Origin: Serinus canaria
Taxonomy: Eukaryota > Chordata > Aves > Passeriformes > Fringillidae
Direction of reading: 5' to 3'
NCBI RefSeq assembly: GCF_022539315.1
Contig: NC_066329.1
Span: 4,439,072 to 4,503,071 of the forward strand
DNA: 64,000 nt
Part shown: in pieces, positions 35,501 to 47,500 of the stretch
How positions within the stretch are numbered: the stretch's first letter is position 1
Layout: each line of letters opens with the position of its first letter
Notes under the pieces: model-generated
What the model was told of the DNA's origin: nothing
The model's database searches: none
What the model saw: only the letters and a program-made list of their open reading frames with translations
Position numbers and translations under genes: made by a program

Positions 35501-38500
35501 CCAGCTTGCCTTGGATTGGGCAGGAATCCTTTAGGAAGTGTTTTTCTAAATTTTATCATTCCCTTTTTGAGGAAAATGAAACCCCCATCTCCTCAAAACA
35601 TTATAAAGCACTTGCAAAACAGCCTGATTTTCAATCTGCATGGAGTTGGTGCAGCCAGAGGGAAGGAGGGTGGAAAGGGATGCTCTGAAACAAAGAGTTA
35701 ATTGGAACTCCCAGTGAAGGCTGCATGGATCTCATGTGATAGATTCTTAAAGGAGCCCAATTTTCAGAAATTGCCAGGGCTCCAATCTGTGAAAATGTGG
35801 CCTTTCACAGATCTCCAATTCAGCTTGCCACGTCTAGAGTTCCTTTTGAAAAAAAAAAAAGTGTTGCCATAAAAGCCCCACAATTTGGTAGGAAAAATTA
35901 GCAGCCTTCATGGGATAGCAATCCCTTTGTCTCTCCTCCACTAACTGTGGCTCTTTGCAAAGAACTAAGCACCATTTACCTTTTGTTATTTTTCCAGGTA
36001 GTAAAGAGAAGAGTAGGATCTAATCAAGAACAAAAATGGGTGAAAAAAACACACCCACAAAAGCTAAATCTTCACACCTCGCCCAAAAGCAGCCCCTATA
36101 ATTGAACAGTTCTCCCTCTGAAGAAGATAACACCTATCTTACTAAAAAAAAAAGATAAATAAATCCCTTGAGGGTGCAAGAGAGGCCAGAACCTCCAGGA
36201 GAACGTGGCAGGACATGCTCTGAACCCAGCAAAGCCACGGGGCTGGGCTGGGAGCAGGGCAGCACCCGAGGCCTGTGGAACAGCTCAAACAGGATTATTG
36301 TGCAGGAGAGGACCTGAGCTGTTGGTCAGAGCATCCCTGACTCCCCTCAAAGACTTTAACTAAGCCCCACCTTTCTCCAGTCCAGGGAGCAGAGCCTGCT
36401 GCCCCCAGATTCCAGAATGAAGAAGTTCCTCCAGGCTGCTGGAGGGACACAGGCAATGGTGCAGGGCAAGGCTGACAATTTCAGTGATGGATCCATAAAA
36501 CCAAGATCCAAAAGTGTAAAATCAGCCAGGGCAGGGATCCCTGAACTGCCTGAGCTGGGCAGGCACAGCAGCTTGAAAAATCCACTCTTCAGAACACCCA
36601 GCACCCTTGGTTTGCTGCTCCAGTGCCACCTAAACCTCCTGTTTAGGGGCCATTTGAGAAGGGGGACTGAGCTCCCTGACAAAGCTCAAAGCATGGAAAT
36701 ATTTGTTTTGGGGGAAAAATAAATATATCTACACAAATATAATATTTTTGGAACAATATTGGCATAATCTATGTATTTTTCTGGGATAATGCATACATAT
36801 ATACAGTTTCTGTGTGGATGTATATAAGATATGTGTGTACATAAAATAAATACACACATATAAATTAGTGGTTTTCCCTAATTTAATATTTATTTATAAA
36901 TTAATATTTATTTATTTTGAAATTAATATTTCTTGATTTTTCTGCTGCTGCTGCAGAGCTGGAAGGTGGCTGTGGAGCAGGGGAAACAACAGGGAAGATG
37001 CTCATGCTGTAAAACCTGGCCATGGGGCTGTCACCCTGTGTGGTGATGCCTGGCTGAGTGTCCTGGTGGTCCCCAGGCTGGCTGTCCCTTGCTGTCCCCA
37101 GGCTGGCTTTCCTGGGCAGGCTAAGAGTGCCCCCTGCAGCCCTGCCAGCCCTTCCACTGCCAAAGGACTGTTTGCCACTGCCAATAAATCCCTGACAAAA
37201 GCCAAAGTAAGGCAGGTTCCTAAATGCAGAGCAAAGGCAGCTGATGGAAGGGCACAAACACAGCAATCAGGAGGGTGAGGTGCTGGGCACTGCTCTGGGC
37301 TGCTCCAGAGGACTGGAGAGAAAGGAATGTCCCCCCAAGGTGCTGGTGTTGTTTTGAGGATAAAGCCCAGCTCTGAACAGCCCAGGTGAAGGAAAGGGAT
37401 GCACTGAGAGTGCTGTCACCAGCTGGAAGCTGCAAAATCAATCAATGTCCCCCTGCCCCTCCTCTCCACAGCTCTGAGGTGCTAGACAGGACAGGAGGGA
37501 GGAATCCCACACCAAAAACCCCCCACAGGCTCTGTGCCTGTGATGTACAAACCCTCCCAGTGCCTTGAACTTCACCTCAGTCCCAGCTTTGCTGGCTCCA
37601 GCTTTGCCAGGGTCACGTCTGTGCCTCGGAGTGTTGGGATTTAAATTAGCAGAGCTCCACGTGCTGAGGAAACTCAGCATGGGCACTGGCAGCTCAGGGG
37701 CTCTGCCTGAATCCCTCAGGGCAGGATTGAAGCAAAATGCTTCAACAAAAACCTTTTGCTCTTCTAGAGGTATTTACTTGTGACCATCATCACACCCCTG
37801 TCCAAAAGGCAAGTCATGCTTTGCCTTTAGTGAAATCCCTGGAATTCATCCCAAATGAGTGCTGGAACACAGAGCTTTCCTCCCAGCCACACAGGAAGCA
37901 CAGATAAAGGAGGTGCAATTCCATCAACACAGGGAAACACAAAAATCACTGCCAGGGGCTTTGCACTGCATGGCCTGAGCGGGTTTTAAAGGGTTAAGAA
38001 ATACCCCAGAAATGTGACAAAATCACCCAACTTCTGCTAGGACAGGCCCACAGAGGCCACCTCCCAGCACAGCACCCTGTGGCAGAAAAATCAACAATTC
38101 CTGCAAACCAAGGGCAGAGCAGGGACCACAGCCTGGGGCAGTGAGCAAAACACTCCTGGGAGCAGCAAAGATGCCTTCCCTTTTACAAAGTCCCACTTAT
38201 TTTTCAGGATGGAACAAGGCTTAAAATCACACCACAAAAGGCTTAGGATTACAGAGAACACAGAGGTGATCCCAAAATCCCTGTTTTCTTCCACAAAGAC
38301 AAGAAAAAAATTCACATTATTTACAAAGGGAGAAAGACCCTGTATGAAAATCACAGCAGCTCCACCCCAGGGTGACCCACAGAGCCAACAAAGCACTTTC
38401 CTACCTGAAGAGCTCCCTGATTTCCCTGACAGTGGCCTGGAAGGGGATGTTTCTGACCAGAATCTTGGAAGTTTTCTGCTTCTTGGCAGTCTGTTTCTTC

Positions 38501-41500
38501 CTGGCTGACTTCACAGCAGGCCTGGAAGGCAACAGGAAGGGCAGGTGAAGACTGGGAGCAGCAAAGTCCTTTTGAACTGTGGCTCCCTCAGGATTTGGAA
38601 TGTGGAAAATTGAGGCACCAGCTCACCCTGGCATCCTGGGCTGTGCCAGAGGCAATGCCACACAGGACACCAAGAAGGATCAAATTCCAAACACCCTTAA
38701 ATCCTACATCTGGAAGTGAAACAGCCCATCTTGCTCCAGCTGAGGTCCTCATCTCACATTTGCCACATCTGTCACCAAATCTTGCCTTTTAATTGTCAGG
38801 AGAATGCATTAATGAATATATTTTTTAAAATAAGCTTAATATAAGCTAATTTTGATTCTTTTTCTTCCTGGCTTATAAAACAGTACATGAAATTTTGTAA
38901 CAGAGTATAAATTATTTATTTTTTTTACCTGTGGAATTGTATTGCATTTGGACAAGGTCAGAATTTACCTAACACAAAAGACAGCAGCTTATTCCATACA
39001 GCAAAGCACTTCCCATTGTGGCCTGGATACCTGCTGGAGGGATTTTCAAACTCAAACTGGATAAAAATGGTTTAATGAAAGAACTGAAATACAAAGTGCA
39101 GACACAGGAGCTGTCAGACTGCCTGTGGTCCCCAGGAACCAGATTTTCAAACAAATTTTGACATTTGATATCATTTGATATCACTTCCAGTAGAGTTTCC
39201 AGAGTGTCTGAAGGACAGTGTTATGTGCCAACACTGAAGTAGTACCTGGATTAATTTGCAGCTTTACAGTTGGAATATTCTGTACTGAGTAAGAACAAGG
39301 AAGGAATCCCTAAAAACTGAGGCTAATTCTATGTAAATTCACCCACAAGTAACCTTCTCCTCTGTGCCTGATTGCCCAGAGCAAAGGAGCTAAATCCAAA
39401 CTTGTATTTCAAGCAAGAAACTTGCTTTTGTCTTGATTTGATCAGAATATTATTCTTAAACTCCTCTTCTCTCAGATGAACAGGTAAAAGACTTCATTAC
39501 CCAGAGAAGATTTCTCTCCAAGAACTTTTTAAACCCCTGGGAACTTGCAGTGCTGCCTGAACTGCCACCAAAACAGGATTTTTCCTTGAGCAGGGAAGAA
39601 AACTCTGCAAGGTTCTCACTTTGGGTTCATTTTTGGGGTCCCACTTCAGCTTATTCCCTTTTTTTTTTTTTTTTTTTCCCTTCCTTTCAAGCACAACTGA
39701 GTCAGTAAAGCAGAGCAAAGGCTGATGTGGTCACACCCCTCAGGCTGCAGGTGCTGGGGAAGAAGGGGAGAAGCTGCCAAGGATTACTGCAGCTGCAATG
39801 TTACTGAGGGGAGAGGTGAGCCTCACCTGACAGCTCTCTCTGACAGCTTCACTTCCAGCTTATGGCCATCCACAGTGCAGCCCTGGGAGTGCAAACAAAG
39901 AAACAGCAGGGAAAAAAAGGATGTCACTAATAGCAATAAATATACAGAAGAATTAGAAGTCAAAGCAGCACTAAATTAACATTAATCAGCATTTGTTCTG
40001 TGAGGGGATATCTGGGTCTCTGCCCCCTACAAGGGGCACCTGACAGGAAAACTCATGAAAATTCAATCCTTGCACATCTTCTGGGATTTCCACTTTGGAT
40101 CAGCACTAAGAAACACACTTCTCCACACCCTGGCCCATTTTAGAGGCTTCTCCACCTGTCCAGTGCAGCCCTGAGAGCTCAGCTGCCTGTGGCAGTGCCA
40201 GGCTGAAGCCAATCTCTGCAGAGAAGGGCAGAGGGGCAGGCTCAGGCTCACCTGGAGCTGGCGCAGGGCTCTCTGGGCACTCTCTGCCTTCTTGTACTCC
40301 ACAAAGCCAAAGCCCATGGAAAGCAAAGTGCCTGGCAGGAGAGAAAGGGACTTGGTAAGGAAGCAGTGATGGTGTAAGATATAAAAACAAACCAGGAGCA
40401 AGCACTGATTGCCAAAAGTGGGGGGGAGAAAAGCTTAACATGCCATAAAAAGGGCCAGCCTGTCCATGGCTGACCTCATGAGCAGCCCTGGCTGAGATTT
40501 TTGAGCAAGGCTCTGCTCTGGACCAGCTGGTTTTGGTGCTGATATGAAGAGGAGATAACAGATGTTGCAGACAAAACCAATGTTTTGCTTTGTATCATCT
40601 CAGTGCAGCTTCCTTAAACAAAACACTGCAAAGCAACTGCTGGTCCCAGTCAGGGGAAGAGATGCTGTTGTGGAGACAGACATCCCATAAACTGGAGTGA
40701 GTGGGCACTTCCACGACAAAGGAGAGCCATCCTTCCCCTCCCTGCCCAGCCAAGGCCTGCAGTCCCACCACACCCCTGAGCAACATGCTGCCTAACAGCA
40801 GCCATAATTAAGGGACAATTAATAATGAGGGGAGAAAACAACACCCATTTTCAATTTCAGAGCCTCAGCAGTGGCAGAGTGTGGGATGACCCCAGTGCCT
40901 GAAGGGATCAGGTGCTGCAAGACCAGCCCATGCTTGGTGCTGCCTGCTCACACCCACGAGCAGAACTGAAGGATTCACTTTATTTTTTTATCTCCCAGCA
41001 GACCTGAGTTTTTAAATATCACATCTCAAGGCAACTCTGTCAAGGGGAAATGCCACAAAGCTGTGCAGCTCCCAGAGAGAAGCCCCAGCCAGCACTTGCC
41101 TTAATCCAAGTCCTCAGGAAGTGAGAGCAGCCAACAACAGGCACAGCCACTCATCCCTGCAGCCTGGGGGGCTCAGGGCTGGCAGGGAGAAGGCAAACCC
41201 AGCCCACTCAGCACAGCTCTCAGCCAGGCATCCTTGAGGATCTGGCCATTTGCAGGATAATGAAGGGTTTAATCATCACAGAGCAGCCTGCATCCCACTC
41301 TCCTCTGTGATCCTGAAGGAGTTTGGCTTCTCCCATCTCAAGATCTCAAGAGAAGGCCACATCTCCACAAATGCCACAATGGAGTTTAACCTTCTAGACC
41401 CAGCCCTGGGGGAAGGTTTGGCTGCTGCTTGCAGCCATTTCCACGGGAACACTTCTGGAAGCACTGAGGATTTTGCCAGCAGGAGCACAAATGCTCAGCC

Positions 41501-44500
41501 AGATGAGTGCTGAAGCAACGCCACACCTGAGCCCTCAGCTCAGCTGGGGGAAGGAATTGAACAGCAACATCTAGAGTACCTGCTTTGTCTTTCTTCTTGG
41601 ATATTGTGCAGCTCTTCAGGGCTCCCACTTTGGAGAACGTCTGCAAGGAATTGGGACACGTGATTCAGTTCCCTTTGTCACAGGCTTGCAACTCCACTGC
41701 CAAGGTGGCCCTGTGCCACCCAGCCCCACCTCCCCCAGCACACACCTGCCAGCACTGCAGCTGAGCCCTGCCCCATCAAATTGTTTCTGTACAAATACAC
41801 ACACAGAGTTTGAAAGGTATCAAGGCAGGTGTGCCCAGAACCCTCCACTGCCCCTCAGGGAGTGCAGAGATCTGAGGTGGCTCTGGAGGAACACTCTGGA
41901 TTACAAGATGCCCCAGCCAGGTGCTGCCTGGGTGGATGCTGCCTGTCCCCAGAACACAGCTCTTCCCAAAAAATGGGAGGCCTAGAGGGCAGCAAACTGG
42001 TAATTTGACTCCCTTGTAAAGCTAGAAAAAGAAGAGGGGACAAGTCCCAGCCCTGCTTTGGGTATTTATTTGTCCACAGCTGGAGCAGAGTCTCCACAGA
42101 GGTCCAGGATGCTTGGGCCATGGCATTTTGTATGGGTACAAGAAATTCCAGCTGCTTTTCCTTAGTTTGGTATTACCACCCCAGATAACTTCAGGAATGC
42201 CACTCTCTCTCCTCAGTGTTTATTGAGGTGAAGCAGCATGAGGCAGCTCACTGTCAGCAGAAGCTGAGAGGAAAAGCTTCTGCTTTCTTCTTTCACAGAT
42301 TTCTTCCTGTGACACTCAGAAATCACCATTTATTTATTCATTCTCTGCCTCTCACACACCAAGCAGTGGCAGAGCTGCAGCAGTGCCTGTCCCAAGGAGG
42401 AGCATTACAGAAAACATGGCAAATCAGCAATGTTAGGAGATTTCCTACTGCCTCCACCTGTCTCTAGGTGGAATTAAACCCCACCAAAACTGCTCCAGAT
42501 GCATTTGTCTTAACTGACACCTGGAGTGATGTTCCCAGTCCCAGCAGAACCCAGTGCTCTCTCATCCCCCACCAGATCCCACTGGCTGCAGCTGAAATCC
42601 TTTAAACACTGTGTCCCTACTGCTCACCTCCTTCAGTGTGTCTTCTGTGGTGGCAAAGTTCAGGTTTTTGATGAACAAGGTACAACCAGGAATATTTTCT
42701 TCTTCTTCTTCCTCCTCCTCCTCCTCTTCTTCCTGTGCTGCTGCTTCCTCTGAGTCTTTTATAGCTTCACCTGAACCAAGAAGAATAAACCCAACTTTGT
42801 AAGAGCAACAAAGCCAAATTTTGGGGGAGCTGCCCACTCAGACTGTGGGGGAGTTTTAGGAGGGGGGGAAAGGTGATGTATTTAGGGAGGGAAGATCAGC
42901 CCTCACAGTGGGAGGTCACCCAGACAAAACATATCCTGGGGCTTGACACAAGCCCAGAGAAACACAGAGACCCCAGCAAGTCAGCCAGAGTTCTTACCTG
43001 GTACCAGCCCTGCTTCACCCTCCTTCCCTGGAACCCCAGAGTTCTTTTTCTGAGGGGCTGGGCTCAGGAAAACCCCCACTGGAGCCCACTCCAGATACAA
43101 GGGCACAGAATGAAACTGTAAAGAGAAGACAGAAGAGAAATGATGAGTGAAGGGCAAGGCCTGAAGGAAAAACTCTGCTCTCAGCTTCATTTTCACCTCA
43201 CTCTGTAATGAAAAACAGCAGTGGAAAAGCTGAGTGACCTTTGCAAGTGGCTAAACTCTGTCACAAAAGGATCCAGCCTTATAGGACCAGAGCCTAAACT
43301 CTCTGTCAGGTAAGGATCCAGCCTTACAGGACCAGAGCCTAAACTCTGTCACAAAAGGACCCAGCCTTACAGGAGCCCAGCCTGCCATGGTCACCCCTGG
43401 ATTGCGAAAGGGAAAAGAAACCCTCCAGCTGTGTCACAGCCCCCTCTTCCAGCATCCTCTGCAGGCTGAGCCCTGCTCTGCTGTACCAGGCACCTCCCTA
43501 AACCCAAAGGGCACAGCCTGGAAGGTCAGTGCCTCTGGGATGCCACCCTTCCCACACTCCCTGTGCCCCTCACGCTCAGAGTGAGCCCTCCTGCAGCTCC
43601 CCAAGTCACCAAGACCCCCCTCCCCAGGCAGTGCCCCCACCTTGGAGTAGGCCAGCCTGGTGAAGGCTTGCTTGGCCTCTGTGGGCTCCAGGAACTCCAC
43701 GATGGCTGTGATGCCTCCCTCTGGCAGCAGCACCCGGCCCAGGCCCCCGTGCTGGCCAAAGAGCTCCTCCAGCTCCAGGGCGCTCGTGCCGGCCGGCAGG
43801 TTCTTCACCAGGATCACTGTCCTGCTCCTCTCACCTGCAGCCTGACACAGCCAGCAGGGAAAGAAAGAACAGGGCATGGAAGAGAGCAAATCCAGCAGTT
43901 TTCTAACTGGAGACTTCAGACCCAACAGGCTGTGCTCTCCCTCTCTCTGTGTCACTCCTCTCCCAGATCCAAAAGGACTGACAAACACTCCCTGGAAAAT
44001 CCACATCTCGTGGATGGAGGTGTCAGCTGCAGATCCACAGGGCTCCTTCCCTGCCCACCACCCTAATGCCATCACATTATGGATTTCACCCATCCTGAGA
44101 GCCACTGCCTTTTCAAATGGATACATTTCCTGTCAAATTCATATTTTCTGAAAAATCCCTTCGGCCATGATTTTCTCCTGGGAAGCTGAGAAGCCTCAGA
44201 GAAATGGAAAACAATTCTTATCTCATTTGCTTCTCCTGTGTGGTGCTCACATGTGGAATGTGTTTGGAGATTGTTTACCAACAGGTGATTGTTCCATTGG
44301 ATTCTGCTGTGAGTTGTTTTGACTCTTTGGCCAATCAGGGCCAAGCTGTGTCAGGGCTCTGGAGAGAGTCACCAGTTTTCATTATTATCTTTTAGCCTTC
44401 TGTAAATATCCTTTCATTAGTTAGTTTAGTATTCTTTAATATAATTTAGTATTATAAAATAATAAATTAGCCTTCTGAGAACATGGAGTCAGATTCATCG

Positions 44501-47500
44501 TTCCTTCCTGCCATGGGGCACCCCACAATTACAGTAATCTCCTAACTCATCAGGGAGGGCTCAAGATGTTGAGGATTTAAGTACCAATTTCCAAGAGAGC
44601 TGAGAACACCAGGACTAGACGAGGTGGATCCCCCCTGGTGCCTCCAGCTGAGCCTCTCACCTGGCTGAAGGAATCCAGGCTGACTCCGTTTTCCATGAGG
44701 AACCGCCGGATTTCCTGGACCAGCTCCGTTTCTCCCAGAGCCACTCTCACTGCCACGCTGTCTTTGCCCTCCTGCAGGCAAGAATTCAGTCACCTGCTGC
44801 TCTCAGAAGCACAGGCAAAGGGAATGTGACAGGCAGCTGGAGGGTAAAATGCTCCAGCTCCTCTGCAGCTGCTGGAAATTGTGCTGTTGGAATTCAAAGA
44901 CCCAAAGTAAAATGAAATTTCCAGGAAGGATCTGATTTTTAGGGTGTAAATTCCCACCAACTTCTAGTTTGTAGAAATGCAAAATTCAGGCATGGGAAAG
45001 CAGAGTGGGAAGGAAGGCTGGGGACCAAGGGACCAATAGGCTCAGACCCCACAGAGCTGCTACAGCACCAGAGGCTCAGCCTGTGGGGTGCCCATGGATG
45101 CACGGAGAATCCTGTGCAAGACAAGGCCTTGGCCACAAAGAAACAGGCAGGAAAGTGATGTCCCAGCCCAGCTGATCCATCCCAAGCCAACTCACAGCAT
45201 CCAGCACTTGGCTTTTGGCAGCATTGTACTTGTGGGCCATGGCATCAGCCACAGCGTTTGTGCCCACGAAGAGCGCGTTCCAGTTGTGGGAGCTGGTAAG
45301 AGAAAACACAGCCAGGGTCAGTCACGGGCCCTCCAGCCCAAAATCCTGGGGAAAAGCAGCTCTGAGCACCACCATGGACAGGCAGGATGAGGAGAAAGGG
45401 AAAGAAGGGTGGGAGATCTCTAGAGAAGGGACAGGATGAGGGAGATGTGACTGGAGAGCAAACAGAAGCAGTGCAGGCAGTGAGCTCTGCTCCCCCAGAC
45501 CTCACTGGCCACAGCTCTGCAGCTGAGTTCAGCCTCAGAGCAACACACCTTTCCAACTGCTTTCCTAAACCCACAAAGCCCATACAGGCAAGGCTGCACC
45601 CTTTTCCCTTCAAGATAGAAGGTATCAGCCACTTCTTTCAAACTGATTGGTCACACATCAAGAAAAAGCCTCTACAAGCTCTAGAATTACAGGTGGCCAA
45701 GCAGAGGAGAAAAGCCCAACTGATCTGAAACCACCCCCCTGAAGAGTTACAGAATCAGACTAACTCTTATTTGAGAAGTAACTCCTACCCCAGCCATTCA
45801 CATTTCTGCTGCTCACTGAGCTACTGCAGCTACTTGGGCAGAGGAGCTGGGGAGGTAAGAGAGAAAGGAAACAGATCTGCACAGCAAATGCTTCATGAAC
45901 TCTGGGAATCTCCACAGCCCCTGGGAAAATCCCACATGCATTCCTGGGAATCTGGCAGCTTGTGTTGTACCTGGCACTGTTGGCTTTGTCCTTGGCCTCT
46001 TTGCTTTTTTTGTAGGAGGAAGATTCTTCTGCATCTCCATCCTCCACTTTTTCCTTTTTGATCGTGGAGGGTAAAAGATGCATCATTCTGCCCTGCAAGA
46101 CAGGAAGGAGAGGTCCAGCAGCTCTGGAATAATCCACAGATGTCCACATGAAAGAAATTTCCTGGCACCTTTCCCAGTCAGACAGCCTTGGTGGAAGGAG
46201 GGAATTTTCCTTCCCAAAGGAGCCACAACTAAAAGTCAAAGTGGCCACACAGCTGAGACAGACTCAGAGCTCTTTCCCCACCTGCACAAGGATTTTGGTG
46301 TCTGCAAAGCTGCTCAAACCAAGCTACTCTACCAAAATAACCTGCAGGAGAGCCTCAACCTTTTTAACAAAGCCCAGAATCAAACTCTCAGCCACGTTCC
46401 CACCAAGCATTCCCAGCAGCTGCCATCCAAAGCAGAAGAAAACATCAGAGCTGTACCTGGAACACCTGCCCATCCAGCTCTGCCAGGGCCTTCACAGCAT
46501 GCTCAGGGATCATGTAGGTGATGAAAGCAAATCCTTTGGGCTTCTTGGTGAGTTTGTCAATGGGGAAGTGGATCTCTGAGAGGGGTCCTGCAGGAGGCAA
46601 GGCTTGGTGGTCACATATGTCCCTGCACAGCTCTGAACTGGCACCTCCCAGACACAACCAGCGAGGAGGGGAGCAGCTCTGGAGGGGTGCTGAGCCACCA
46701 GCCTGGGCCAGGAGCTGCAGAGGGACAAGGAGGGCCCAGCACAAGCACCCCAAGTCCAGGTGTGGCAGCTCATGGGCTCTGACAGGTGACACAAACCAGG
46801 CAGGCTCTGAGCAGCTGCCTTCACCTTCAGTCAGGGATAAACACCTCCACAGCCTCACCCTCTCTGCCCCAGGATGCCAAGAGAACCTTCAATGTGTTTG
46901 ATTTGGAGGTAGAAGAGGAAACCTCAAACTTACACCCCAAGTTTGGGATTTCAAGTGGATCTGAAGGGTTCACCTCTAACCTGCAGGGAGCCTCCTGCCA
47001 AGCAAACTCAAACTATCACACCAGAAAATAAAGATGATGGGAGCTGGGCCATGTCCAAGAGATGTGGGACACAGAGCTTTGTCCATCCCCACCCAGCAGG
47101 AAAACCTCTGGACAAAGGAAGGACATTGCCCTGCAAGTCCCAGTCCCGTGGCAAACACTCACCATACTTTGAAAAGATCTTCTCCAAGTCCTCCTCAGTG
47201 CTGGTGAAAGGCAGATTCCTGACAAAGAGTCTCCCTGATTCAGACAAGTCCTCTTCCTCCTCATCATCTCTCAGTGTCCTTTGCCAGGGCTGGTGCTCAG
47301 GTTTTGCTGGGACAGTTTCTTTTGGGGTGTTCCTGCACCGGGAAACCTCCACACAGCGTCCACCTAACCAAAGAACACACAGGGACCCTGGATGCTTCCC
47401 AAGGCCATGAGCAAACAACACCCAGGTGCAAATGATGCCTTGAGAGGCTGCCCAGAGCAGAGGCTAGGCAGTGTTAAAGGAGTAAAGGAGGTATTGATTA

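Larger units (their letters stand above)
20069..38404 (-). other. RBM19: RBM19 intron 21 (18.3 kb)
   Basis: By far the largest intron. No coding exon of RBM19 is missing across it, since exon 21 joins exon 22 in frame within RRM6. It holds CR1 tails (24139, 29685, 33000), AT-rich blocks at 20960-21300, 22080-22250, 25250-25640, 26620-27080, 34480-35200 and 36700-36960, and a (CT)n tract near 21570. Open frames in it are not supported as genes. Confidence 0.65.

Noticed and set aside
39658..39678. T-run that could be the tail of a reverse-strand processed pseudogene
   Set aside because: Sequence next to it shows no gene-like frame and no target duplication; treated as a simple homopolymer.
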